Below, one piece after another: positions 17,652-29,339 of a stretch of 64,000 nt of DNA. The DNA is taken from positions 1 to 64,000 of the forward strand of contig CANKTH010000005.1 in the NCBI GenBank assembly GCA_947486185.1, written 5' to 3'. The DNA is from Deltaproteobacteria bacterium. GTDB taxonomy: Bacteria > Myxococcota_A > UBA796 > SXON01. The translations under genes and the position numbers were made by a program. Position 1 is the first letter of the stretch. Every line of letters starts with the position of its first letter. The notes beneath the pieces are model-generated. The model saw only the letters and a program-made list of their open reading frames with translations. It did no database searches and was not told the origin of the DNA.

Positions 17652-17680
17652 AGACGGCAGCCGAAAGGCTGCCGTCTTCG
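17652..17680 (+). terminator. Hairpin between rpsO and pnp
   Basis: An 11-base-pair perfect stem (17652-17662 with 17667-17677) closed by a GAAA tetraloop starts ten bases after the rpsO stop. The 3' arm is followed by only a short pyrimidine run, so it may be an attenuator or RNA-end stabiliser as well as a terminator. Confidence 0.75.
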
Positions 17681-17902
17681 TATCTACCCTCTCGTTTCAA
17701 CCATCTCTCCACTCTCACCCCTCACCGTCTCGCGACGCTCTGATTTCACTGCTACCGCCCTCGTGTACCTCCGCGGGCTGAGCGCGGCCGCCAACAACGG
17801 CCACGACTCATTCCGAGTGGGTCTACGGAGGAGGACGCGGCAACAGCGAAGAGAGCGCCGTCAATCCGCCGGTTTTTCCGGCTTTATCCAAGGTAGAATC
17901 CC
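17681..17902 (+). promoter_or_regulatory. Leader region of pnp
   Basis: These 222 non-coding bases begin with a pyrimidine-rich stretch. They include a small hairpin, GCCGG-TTTTT-CCGGC at 17868-17882, ending 20 bases before the start codon, and an earlier ggccgc/ggcc fold near 17790. In several bacteria the pnp leader is cleaved by RNase III and then bound by PNPase for autoregulation. The long leader is compatible with that, but I see no decisive long duplex. Confidence 0.35.
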
Positions 17903-20007
<2,105 letters not shown>

Positions 20008-20008
<1 letters not shown>

Positions 20009-20451
20009 TGGTGAAGGTCGCCGTGGTGGTCCTCCCGCACGGGGAGGGCCTTGAGCTGCCACGGCGCGCCACCCCGGGCTCAGCGGGGCTCGATCTCGTA
20101 GCTGCCATCATGGCAGATCGGGTGATCGTCCCATTTGAGCGGGCACTTATCCCGACCGGTCTGTGTCTCGCCATCCCACCAGGCTGGGAGGGTGAGGTGC
20201 GGCCGCGTTCGGGGCTCGCGCTCCGGCACGGCATCACGCTGGTCAACGCGCCCGGCACGATCGACGCGGATTATCGCGGGGAGCTCAGCGTTCCGCTCAT
20301 CCACCTCGGCGCGGAGCCCTATCTCCTGCGCCGAGGCGATCGTATCGCGCAGATCCTCTTCCACCCGGTGTACGAGGTGGAGTTGGAGCGGGTAGACCAG
20401 CTCCCGCCCGCGGGCGAGCGGGTCGGCGGGTTCGGCAGCACGGGTCAGTAG
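20008..20451 (+). CDS. dut: Deoxyuridine triphosphatase (dUTPase)
   Basis: The 147-residue enzyme hydrolyses dUTP to dUMP and pyrophosphate, protecting DNA from uracil. All five trimeric dUTPase motifs are visible: [37 protein letters not shown], and the glycine-rich C-terminal arm GGFGSTGQ that closes over the active site. The start overlaps the pnp stop (TGATGG), implying translational coupling. Confidence 0.96.
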
Positions 20452-20480
20452 GCCTGGCCCCCGGCGAGCGGGGCCTCCTA
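20449..20480. terminator. Bidirectional hairpin between dut and the ketopantoate reductase remnant
   Basis: GGCCCC (20456-20461) pairs with GGGGCC (20470-20475), and the flanking TAGG and CCTA can extend the stem past an internal loop. It sits exactly in the convergent gap between two stop codons. There is no T-run, as is common in high-GC genomes. Confidence 0.4.
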
Positions 20481-21580
20481 CCAGTTCCGCTTGACCCCAG
20501 CCTCGTTCGCCAGCAACTCGACGGTGTCCATGCTGCTCGGGAGCTCGCCAGCGGCGATCCGGTACACCAACTGCTGCGCTACCCGGTTGACCGGTGTGTC
20601 GATCCCATGGAGCAGCCCGCGGCTCACCACCTCGCCGTTGAGGAAGTCCACCGCCGGCACTCGCCCGCGCTCGATCGCCGCCAGCATCGACGAGCGCATC
20701 CGACGGTAACGCGTGCCTACCGCGAGGATCAGCGAATGTTTGGCGACGAGGCTCACCGATCCTGAGCTCTCACGCTCCCCCGGAGTCAGGGCCAACCATT
20801 CGAGATCCATCGTCCCGGCGATACGCTCGAGCTTCACCCCCTCTGCGCGCGCGACGGTGACCGTCTCGGTCATCAGCTCGAGCGCCAGCCTTCGGATGAT
20901 CCGATGGAAGACGAGGGGGCCGAGGCGATCGCCACCGATCGTTCCAAGCGTTGAAACGGCGTTGTTGAGCGCGAGCTTGCTCCACCGGGCGCCCTGCAGG
21001 TTGGTGGTGAGGGTCACGGGCCCCACCGGCTCGAGGAGGGCCTGCAAGCGGTGGAGGTCAGGAGTCACCTCACCGTTCAGCGTGCCAACGGTAAAACCCC
21101 CTTCGCTCGTACGTTCGTACACGCCGGGCTCGGGCATGGACGCGCCCCACGCCACCACCGCGCCACACACCCGCTCGGCGCCGGCGATAGCGGCGAGGCG
21201 CCACTCACATAGGCCGTTCTGAAGGCAGACCAGCCTGCCCGTAGGCGCAAGCCAGGGCAGAGCGGCGCGCGCGGCGGTCTCGACCTGTGGAGGTTGAACC
21301 GATAGAAAATAATCCAGTCAAACGGGGCGTCCTGTTCGGTCAGGGCCGTCACGATCCGTGTGTGCGGCGACGCGCCCGGCAGGGTGCGTTCGCGGCCGTC
21401 GGCGCGGAGTCGAAAGCCAAAGTCGCGAACAGCGGCGGCGATCTCCGGGTTGGTAGAGAGCACAACGAGCTCGTGTGGCACGCTGTCGGCCGAAGCCGAC
21501 AAGAGGCTTGCGACGACCCCGCCGATCCCGCCTGCGCCGACGACGAGCACCCGAGGCGAAGCTGTTGAGCCCGATTCCAT
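20478..21580 (-). pseudogene. Ketopantoate reductase family gene broken by a frameshift
   Basis: Two overlapping minus-strand frames together make one 2-dehydropantoate 2-reductase-like protein of about 367 residues. The N-terminal frame (21580 to about 21300) has the NADPH-binding VLVVGAGGIGGVVASLL. The C-terminal frame (about 21295 to 20478) continues with QPPQVETAARAALPWLAPTG, then ARWSKLALNNAVSTLGTIGG and a SSMLAAIERGRVPAVDFLNG segment that matches the family catalytic domain. The frames join near 21286-21312, just after FDWII. Total length is not divisible by three. No further stops occur, so this is either a recent mutation or a sequencing error. If intact, the enzyme would use NADPH to reduce ketopantoate in pantothenate synthesis or a related 2-oxoacid. 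Confidence 0.8.
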
Positions 21581-21680
21581 GGTCCTTTTTTTAGCGTCCT
21601 TGGGACCGGGGGGACAGGGGCAGTTGACGCTTCGGTCGATATTGCTCCCCGAGAGTGGTGTAGTCCAGCTCCTCTTGAGC

Positions 21681-22523
21681 TCAGGACGGGCCCGGGGACC
21701 CGATGCGGACCAGCAGCAGCTTCACCCGGCGGAAGTCGCCCTCGGACTCTCCAAAAATCGGCGTACAACGCACTGGCATTGGGGTGGTGGGCAACGAGGC
21801 GGCATCGAACGAAGGCGGCAGCTTGAGCCACACCTCGGCAAACCCCGTGGTCATCGGCCAGAGGTCGGCCAGGAGCGGCAGCTCCGCCAGCTGGACCCGA
21901 CGCCGGTCCCAGTGCTCCCCCCAAGGGGGATCGAGGAAGAGGAGGTCGCCGCGGAGGTCCGGCAGGCGTCGGCGGGCGTCGGCGTGCTCGAAGGTGATTT
22001 GCCCCGACACGCCGTAGATCGAGGCGTTGTGCCTTGCGACGGCGATCCGACCCGGGCTCACGTCCAGCGCGTGGACGCGCGCGCCCGACCGGGCGAAGCC
22101 GATGCTGCTTCCGCCGACCCCGCACATCAGGTCGACCACTCGCGCCCCCCTCCGCGCCATCCGGCCGATAGTCAGCGACAGCGCCTCGGGCGTCACAGAC
22201 CAGCGAGCCTCAGGATCCTCCTGGTGCTCCGGGGCTGTTCGGGCGCCGGGCCGGAGGAAGCCCGGCGTCGTGTGCCACCGTCGGCGACTGTCTTCGCTGC
22301 GCGCAGTCCGGACCAGCGTCCGTGAAAGCTTAGGTTCTACATGAACCTCTACCGCTTGACCGCCGAAGCCCAGGCCCCGGAGTCGGGCGCTCACATCCGC
22401 GGCAGCCTCAGCCGAGAGGCTCGCGCTCCAATAGCCGCCTTCTTCTTCTTGGATGAACCCGGGGCCGAGCAGTCGTCCCGCGTCCATCCAGGTCGGAAGG
22501 GGGCCCACCCGGAGCCGTGTCAT
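21681..22523 (-). CDS. TGS1-like SAM-dependent methyltransferase (RNA cap guanine-N2 family fold)
   Basis: The 280-residue protein has a class I methyltransferase domain in its second half. VVDLMCGVGGSSIGFARSGA is the SAM-binding motif I, VHALDVSPGRIAVARHNASI is motif II, and LLFLDPPWGEHWD is the DPPW catalytic motif IV. The combination MCGVGG..FA, ARHNASIYGV and PPWG is the pattern of the trimethylguanosine synthase family, which methylates guanine N2 in eukaryotic RNA caps. Bacterial members have unknown targets, perhaps rRNA or tRNA guanines. The N-terminal 110 residues look like a separate small alpha/beta domain. The gene lies 12 bases after dctM on the same strand. Confidence 0.7.
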   Translation of the reverse strand: MTRLRVGPLPTWMDAGRLLGPGFIQEEEGGYWSASLSAEAAADVSARLRGLGFGGQAVEVHVEPKLSRTLVRTARSEDSRRRWHTTPGFLRPGARTAPEHQEDPEARWSVTPEALSLTIGRMARRGARVVDLMCGVGGSSIGFARSGARVHALDVSPGRIAVARHNASIYGVSGQITFEHADARRRLPDLRGDLLFLDPPWGEHWDRRRVQLAELPLLADLWPMTTGFAEVWLKLPPSFDAASLPTTPMPVRCTPIFGESEGDFRRVKLLLVRIGSPGPS

Positions 22524-22535
22524 CAGCGGGTCCGC

Positions 22536-24149
22536 TCAGGGCGCGGGAGGCGCGGGCGTCGGCGCCGTGGTGGCGTCGGGAGTGGCTGAAGGATCGGCCG
22601 CGGGAGGAGCTTCTTTGGCGGCCGCATCCTGGGCGGCCTTCATCATCTCCTGCATCGTCATGACCTTGGGCGGCGCCGCGGGATCGGGGGCTGCCGCTCC
22701 CGCAGCCGCGTTCTGCGACGCCTTCATCATCTCCTGCATCGTCATCACCCGCGGAGCGCCGCCCGTCGGGTCGGGCGGTGCCTCCGTCGCAGATCCGGTC
22801 GCCGCAGGCGGTTCCCAAGGAAACGTCTCCACAATCTCCCGGCCATCGCGCCAGTTGAGTACGCCGGTGGAGAGGGTCGGCACGTAGATGAGCGCCACCA
22901 GGGCCGCGCAGATGATGCCGAGCGTCGGCAGAATCGCCTTTGCCACCTCGGCGAAGGGCTGCCGGAATATTGCGGCCGCGACGAACAGGTTGGTCGCGAC
23001 GGGAGGCGCGATGTACCCGATCTCCATGTTGACCACGAAGACGACGCCGAAGTGAATGGGGTCGATGCCGTAGAGGTCGATCGCCACCGGCGCAAGGATC
23101 GGCGCGAACACCAAAGTCGCCGAAATACTGTCCATCAAGGCGCCGATCACGATGAGGACCGCATTGACCAGCAGCATGAACTCCCAGGAGCTCAGCGCGC
23201 CCTCCTCCACCCAGGACTGGATCACCCCGGCGGCATCCACTTCGACCAGGAAGTCGTTGAGCCCGAAAGCCAGGACCACGATCAGCACGAGGCTGCCGAT
23301 GAGCGACGCCGCCTCCACGAGCAGGCCAGGAAGCTGCCGTAGGCTCACGTCCGCGTGAACGACACAGGCGATCACCGCCGAGGCCGCGAATGCGACTGCC
23401 CCGGCTTCGGTCGGCGTGAAGACGCCGCCGTAGATGCCACCCAGCACGATCGCGGGCAGGGTCAAGGACCACGCGGCCTCGCGGCCGGCGTGGAGCAGCT
23501 CGGTGGCGGCAAAAGGCTGCCGGGAGCCGGGGACCTGAAGGCCGATCACCACCGAGTAGAGGGAGAGCAGCCCGGCGATGAACAGCGCCGGCAGCAGCCC
23601 GGCGAGGAAGAGGTCGGCCGGATTGACTTCGCCCGAGCGGCCTTGTACGCAGATCGCGTAGATCAGCATCGTGATCGCGGGCGGGATCATACACCCGAGG
23701 CTACCCGCCGACGTGATGATGCCGATGGCAAAACGCCGCGGATAACCACTGTCGATCAGCGCCGGGAACATCACGGCGCCCACCGCGACCAGGGTCACTG
23801 GGGACGAGCCGCTGATCGCGGCGAATACGATACACGCGATGATCGAGGCGACCGCGAGCCCGCCTGGGAGCCAGCCGACCAGGGCGCGCGCCAGGTCCGT
23901 GAGCCGCTTGGCGATGCCGCCGCGGGTCATGATCGAGCCGGCAGCGATAAAAAACGGGATCGACAAGAAGACGTTCTTGGTGGTCAGCGACTCCATCTTG
24001 GTCGCGATCCGGTCGAGCTGGACGATCGGGTCGCCGTAGTCGGTGAACAGGAGGAACGACGTGGCGGTGGCGGCGCCTACTACTACAAAGAGTCGAGGGC
24101 CAAGGGCAAGGAGCCCCAGGAGCGCAAGGGTGAAGGCGATCCCGATCAT
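22536..24149 (-). CDS. dctM: TRAP transporter large permease (DctM) with repeated C-terminal tail
   Basis: The 537-residue membrane protein starts at ATG 24149, overlapping the dctQ stop. About twelve hydrophobic segments cover residues 1-425. Family signatures include NVFLSIPFFIAAGSIMTRGG, AAISGSSPVTLVAVG, GGIYGGVFTPTEAGAVAFAA and MEIGYIAPPVATNLFVAA. It forms the sodium-driven translocation channel of a tripartite ATP-independent transporter. The C-terminus is odd: after the last helix, about 90 hydrophilic Ala/Pro-rich residues include two copies of VMTMQEMMKA followed by SQNAAA or AQDAAA. DctM proteins normally end at the last helix. The tail should be cytoplasmic or periplasmic depending on topology and may bind a partner. 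Confidence 0.93.
   Translation of the reverse strand: MIGIAFTLALLGLLALGPRLFVVVGAATATSFLLFTDYGDPIVQLDRIATKMESLTTKNVFLSIPFFIAAGSIMTRGGIAKRLTDLARALVGWLPGGLAVASIIACIVFAAISGSSPVTLVAVGAVMFPALIDSGYPRRFAIGIITSAGSLGCMIPPAITMLIYAICVQGRSGEVNPADLFLAGLLPALFIAGLLSLYSVVIGLQVPGSRQPFAATELLHAGREAAWSLTLPAIVLGGIYGGVFTPTEAGAVAFAASAVIACVVHADVSLRQLPGLLVEAASLIGSLVLIVVLAFGLNDFLVEVDAAGVIQSWVEEGALSSWEFMLLVNAVLIVIGALMDSISATLVFAPILAPVAIDLYGIDPIHFGVVFVVNMEIGYIAPPVATNLFVAAAIFRQPFAEVAKAILPTLGIICAALVALIYVPTLSTGVLNWRDGREIVETFPWEPPAATGSATEAPPDPTGGAPRVMTMQEMMKASQNAAAGAAAPDPAAPPKVMTMQEMMKAAQDAAAKEAPPAADPSATPDATTAPTPAPPAP
22636..22745. repeat. 26-base direct repeat in dctM tail
   Basis: Identical 26-base copies lie at 22636-22661 and 22720-22745, 84 bases apart. 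They encode the two VMTMQEMMKA units of the DctM tail. Perfect identity at synonymous positions suggests a recent internal duplication. Confidence 0.85.
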
Positions 24150-24925
24150 GGTGCTTTCTCCAGCTTGATGCCGAGGGCGTGGAGCGTCCCATCCTCGATC
24201 ACCTCCGCCTCTCCGCGCCAGGTGTCGATCGCCTCCAGCGTGAAGCGGAAGGCGAGCACGGCCATACCGTAAGGGATCGCGAGCGCCGCCGTCCAACGAG
24301 GAAGAAAGCGCACTCCCGAGATCAGTCCGCCGGCGTACTCGCTCGCGACCCAGACGTGCCAGGCATCCATCACCGATCGCAGACCCAGGCCGAGGATCAG
24401 GAGGCAGAAGCCCGCGGTCACGAAGTGGCCGATCGCCGCGACCCGAGGCACGAGCGCGGCGGGCCAGATCTTGCTGCCGATGTCGATCGCGAGGTGTTTA
24501 CGCTCCTTGGCGGCAATGGAGGCGCCGAGAAGGGAGAGCCAAAGCAGGAGGCCGAGCGCCAAAGGTTGGGCTTCAACCAGACCATTCGGAAGTACGATCG
24601 GCAGTAGCCGGATCACGAGCGGGACCAGCACCCCGAGGCTAAGCGCCACCACCAACGGCCTGGCGCTGCCGCGGCTCCGTGCGCCGAACCAGCTCGCGAA
24701 GAACGTGATCGCGGCCACCAGCGCTGTCCCCACGGTCGGCCAGCTCTCCAGGGAGCCACCCGCATCGAGATACCAGTTGGGAGCCGGCGTTCCCGGGACC
24801 AAGGAGCTGGCGGCCCGGTGCGCGACGGATAAGAACACGACGACGCCCATCACCGCGAGCATCAGCGCGCACGCCACCTTCTCCGCTCGATAGATCAGGT
24901 CGTCCACCGCCCTCAATCTTGACAT
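24146..24925 (-). CDS. dctQ: TRAP transporter small permease (DctQ)
   Basis: The 259-residue membrane protein has an N-terminal helix (KVACALMLAVMGVVVFLSVA) and later helices around residues 68-120 and 165-230. KERKHLAIDIGSK matches the conserved loop of DctQ (the R-x-H-x-x-x-D pattern). It is longer than typical DctQ (160-200) because of an insertion with two extra hydrophobic segments after the first helix (ARPLVVALSLGVLVPLVIRL). DctQ supports DctM in the membrane. Its ATG-stop overlap with dctM and position after dctP give a normal P-Q-M operon. Confidence 0.88.
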   Translation of the reverse strand: MSRLRAVDDLIYRAEKVACALMLAVMGVVVFLSVAHRAASSLVPGTPAPNWYLDAGGSLESWPTVGTALVAAITFFASWFGARSRGSARPLVVALSLGVLVPLVIRLLPIVLPNGLVEAQPLALGLLLWLSLLGASIAAKERKHLAIDIGSKIWPAALVPRVAAIGHFVTAGFCLLILGLGLRSVMDAWHVWVASEYAGGLISGVRFLPRWTAALAIPYGMAVLAFRFTLEAIDTWRGEAEVIEDGTLHALGIKLEKAP

Positions 24926-24957
24926 CGTGAGCTCCGCCGGAAAGGTCGTGGTGGGGT

Positions 24958-26052
24958 CTACTTGCCGCCCGCGGCGCGGTAGGCCGCGAGTCCATCCGTG
25001 ATCTGTTTGTACAGCGCCTTCTCGCCGGCGGTCGCCTTGGCGAGGTAGTTATCCCGTGCTTGCTTGGCCGGGGCGTCAAAGCTGGCTTTTTCGGCCGCGG
25101 TAGGCGTGTAGACCTGGATACGCATCGCGGTCATGTTCTGGAGCAGAAAGGGGTCCATCGCCCGGATCTGGCTGCGCATGCCGGGCACCAGGGCGCGACC
25201 CTCCGCCAGCACGAGGGCCCGAAGGTCGGCGGGCAGGGAGTCGAACCACGCCTTATTGAAGACGATGGCGGCCGGCTGGTAGATGTGCTGGGTCAAGGAG
25301 TAGAATTTCGTCGCGCCGGTCCACTGGGCGGCCTGGGAGAACAGAGGGGTGTTGTCGTACCCTTCCACCACGCCCGTCTGGAGCGAGGTGAGGACCTCGG
25401 TAACCGGGATGGGCACGGGGCTCGCGCCAAAGGCCCGGTACATCTCCAGGTGGACGTTGTTCTCCTGGGCGCGCATCTTGCGGCCCTTGAGATCGGCGGG
25501 GGTGCGGATCGCCCCGAAGCTCGTGCCGAAAGAACGGAATCCGTTTTCGCTCCAGAAGCCGAGCACGAGGCCCTTGCCCGCGAAGGCCTTCTCCACCGTG
25601 GGCGTGATGACCTTGTCGAGGATGTGGTCGGCTTCGGTGGCGCTGCGGAAGAGGTAGGGCAACTCCAAGACCGACAGCTCAGGCACGATGGAAGCGATGG
25701 AGCCAGTCGAGGCTCCTACGCCTTGAAGCTGGCCTTTGTAGCACTTGTCCACCGTCTCGTTCTCGTCGCCCTGCACGCCGTTGAGGAAGGCCCGAACCTT
25801 GATCTTGCCGGCGCTCTTGGCCTCGACACTCGCCTTGAAGGCTTCGAGACCCGTGGCCCACGGGGTCTCGCTCGGAGCGACGGAGGCGAGCTTGAGCGTG
25901 AACGCGGCTTCCTGCGCAAGGGCAGGCCGGACCGTCCACAGCGTCAGGAGCCCGACCGCGAGGAGCAGCAGGGTGAGCACGGAGCGCCGGGTGTGCCGGG
26001 CACGTACGGGGTCGATCGACGGGGAGAGGGGCGATGAGGGGCGACGGGTCAT
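24958..26052 (-). CDS. dctP: TRAP transporter periplasmic substrate-binding protein (DctP)
   Basis: The 364-residue protein starts at ATG 26052 after AAGGAG. It has a long n-region and signal peptide (RRSVLTLLLLAVGLLTLWTV, then PALAQ), so it is exported. Typical DctP features follow: LKLASVAPSETPWATGLEAF, ADLKGRKMRAQEN with the arginine that usually clamps the ligand carboxylate, and TEVLTSLQTGVVEGYDNTP. It should capture an organic acid for the permeases encoded just downstream. The substrate cannot be predicted. The ATP synthase operon starts divergently 165 bases away. Confidence 0.93.
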   Translation of the reverse strand: MTRRPSSPLSPSIDPVRARHTRRSVLTLLLLAVGLLTLWTVRPALAQEAAFTLKLASVAPSETPWATGLEAFKASVEAKSAGKIKVRAFLNGVQGDENETVDKCYKGQLQGVGASTGSIASIVPELSVLELPYLFRSATEADHILDKVITPTVEKAFAGKGLVLGFWSENGFRSFGTSFGAIRTPADLKGRKMRAQENNVHLEMYRAFGASPVPIPVTEVLTSLQTGVVEGYDNTPLFSQAAQWTGATKFYSLTQHIYQPAAIVFNKAWFDSLPADLRALVLAEGRALVPGMRSQIRAMDPFLLQNMTAMRIQVYTPTAAEKASFDAPAKQARDNYLAKATAGEKALYKQITDGLAAYRAAGGK

Positions 26053-26217
26053 TTCAGCTCCTTGTCTGACGGCGGGCTTCTACCACGAAACCCGCAGGCG
26101 GGGCGAGATTCCGCCCGAACTGCGACCCCCGCGGATCGTATTTGGCGCGCCGTCGTCGGTGGCCCTTGCCCAGGCGCCACGAAGCCGATAGACGGCGCCC
26201 CCTTTGGAGAAGGACCG

Positions 26218-26661
26218 ATGAACATCGTCCCGGATCTCCCGTTGGTGCTGGCGCAGCTCGCGCCGCTCTTCGTGCTGATGTTCGGCCTGAATACGCTGCT
26301 CTTCAAGCCCATGCTCTCCTACCTGGCCGAGCGTCGGCAGGTCACCGAGGGCGTGGCGCACGAGGCCGCGGCAGTCGCGGAGCGGGCCGACGCGCGGGTC
26401 AAGGAGTGGGAGCAGCTGATGGCACGGGCGCGCGGTGAGATCGCCGAGCTTCGAGCGTCGCGTCGGGCGACGGCCAACGCGAACTATCAGGACATCGTGA
26501 GCGCGGCGCGGCGCGAGTCCGAGGCGCGGCTCGCGCAAGGCCTCGCTGACCTGCGGCGGGATGCCGAGGCTGCCCGGGCGGAGCTTCGGCCGCAAGCCCA
26601 GGTTGTCGCAGCGCTCATGACGGCGCGGGTGCTGGGCCGCAGCAACGCGGCGGAGGCGTGA
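26218..26661 (+). CDS. atpF: ATP synthase F0 subunit b (first of two)
   Basis: The 147-residue protein starts at ATG 26218 after GGAGAAGGA. It has one N-terminal membrane helix (LAQLAPLFVLMFGLNTLLFK) and then a long charged coiled coil (ERADARVKEWEQLMARARGE). Two b-type genes in tandem, b' and b, usually mean a heterodimeric peripheral stalk linking F0 to F1. This is the first gene of the operon; the a and c subunit genes that often precede it are absent. A weak TTGCCC-N17-TAGACG promoter-like pair occurs near 26167-26195. Confidence 0.88.
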   Translation: MNIVPDLPLVLAQLAPLFVLMFGLNTLLFKPMLSYLAERRQVTEGVAHEAAAVAERADARVKEWEQLMARARGEIAELRASRRATANANYQDIVSAARRESEARLAQGLADLRRDAEAARAELRPQAQVVAALMTARVLGRSNAAEA

Positions 26662-27230
26662 TGACCCTTTGGAGCTTGTGGATCTCCCAGGCCGTTGCCG
26701 GGGGCGGTGGACAGGGCGGGGACACGCACGGTGGTGCGCTCGTGCCGCCGTGGGAGCAGCTGGGAATGGCGCTCGCCGCCCTGGTGCTGTTCCTCGCGGT
26801 CCTCAACAAGTACGCCCGCCGGCCGATCTCTGACTACATGAGCGGGCGTGCGCTTGCGGTGCGTTCGTCGCTGGAGGCGGCGGGTAAGCTGCGTTCCGAC
26901 GCGCAGACCCGCTTCGACGAGATTGAAGCCCGGCTCGCGGGTCTCGATGCTCAGCTCACCGCGCTGCGGGTTGAAGCCGAGGTTCAGGCCCAACAGGAAG
27001 CGGATCTTCTGGAGCGGAAGGCGGCGGTTGACGCGGCGCGGATTCGCGCGGCGGCGGAGCGCACCCTGAAGGACGAGCTGGGGCGGGCGCGGCACGCGCT
27101 CCGTGCGGAGCTCACGGCGGCGGCGGCCGAGCTGGCCACCCAGCAGATTCGTAGCTCAATCACCGACGACGATCGGCGTCGGCTCGACGCGGAGCTGCTC
27201 GAGACGCTCCGGTCCCGGGAGGCACGATGA
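26661..27230 (+). CDS. atpF: ATP synthase F0 subunit b (second of two)
   Basis: The 189-residue protein starts at ATG 26661, sharing one base with the upstream stop, with GGAGG just ahead. The first residues (MTLWSLWISQAVAGGGGQGG) look like a signal peptide, as seen in some deltaproteobacterial b subunits. They are followed by the membrane helix (LGMALAALVLFLAVLNKYAR) and a long alanine/glutamate/arginine coiled coil. It pairs with the preceding subunit in the stator stalk. The stop overlaps atpH as ATGA. Confidence 0.88.
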   Translation: MTLWSLWISQAVAGGGGQGGDTHGGALVPPWEQLGMALAALVLFLAVLNKYARRPISDYMSGRALAVRSSLEAAGKLRSDAQTRFDEIEARLAGLDAQLTALRVEAEVQAQQEADLLERKAAVDAARIRAAAERTLKDELGRARHALRAELTAAAAELATQQIRSSITDDDRRRLDAELLETLRSREAR

Positions 27231-27784
27231 ACGAAGGTTCGGTAGGGCGGCGCTACGCACGTGCCCTCTACGGTCTGGCGCACGAAGACGGCGCGGTAGC
27301 GAAGATCGGAGCCGATCTCGACGCCTTCAACGCCATGCTTGCAGCGGCAGGTCCCGCGCTGGAGACGGTGCTTTACAGCCCGCTCTACACCCCAAGCGAG
27401 CGCCGCGCCGTGCTGTCCAAGCTCCTGCCCCGCCTCGAGTTCCACCGGCACACGGCCAACCTCATCCACCTCATGGTCGATAAAGACCGGCTCTCGGCTT
27501 TCGCCGATATGTCGCGTGCATTCCGCGAGCTCGCCGACCTCGCAGCGGGCCGGGTACGCGCCTCTGCGGTGTCCCCTGCCCCGATAGATGCGATGCAGCG
27601 GCGGCGGGTCGTTGAGGCCCTCGCCCGTGCGACGGGCAAGGAAATTGTACTCGAAACTCAAGTAGACCCCTCGCTTTTAGGCGGGATGGTGGTGCGCGTC
27701 GGCACGTGGTTGTTCGACGCCTCCGTCCGAGCCCGCTTGGAGCAGCTCAAGCTCAACCTCACCTCGAACCAGGGCCAGGCCTAG
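27227..27784 (+). CDS. atpH: ATP synthase F1 subunit delta
   Basis: The 185-residue protein begins [20 protein letters not shown], the delta/OSCP signature. It ends with the conserved [20 protein letters not shown] and EQLKLNL. Delta joins the top of the alpha3beta3 hexamer to the b-subunit stalk. It overlaps the second b gene by four bases and is 28 bases ahead of atpA. Confidence 0.94.
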   Translation: MNEGSVGRRYARALYGLAHEDGAVAKIGADLDAFNAMLAAAGPALETVLYSPLYTPSERRAVLSKLLPRLEFHRHTANLIHLMVDKDRLSAFADMSRAFRELADLAAGRVRASAVSPAPIDAMQRRRVVEALARATGKEIVLETQVDPSLLGGMVVRVGTWLFDASVRARLEQLKLNLTSNQGQA

Positions 27785-27812
27785 CGCAATCGCAGGCCTC
27801 CAAGGAGCTTTT

Positions 27813-29336
<1,524 letters not shown>

Positions 29337-29339
29337 GCC

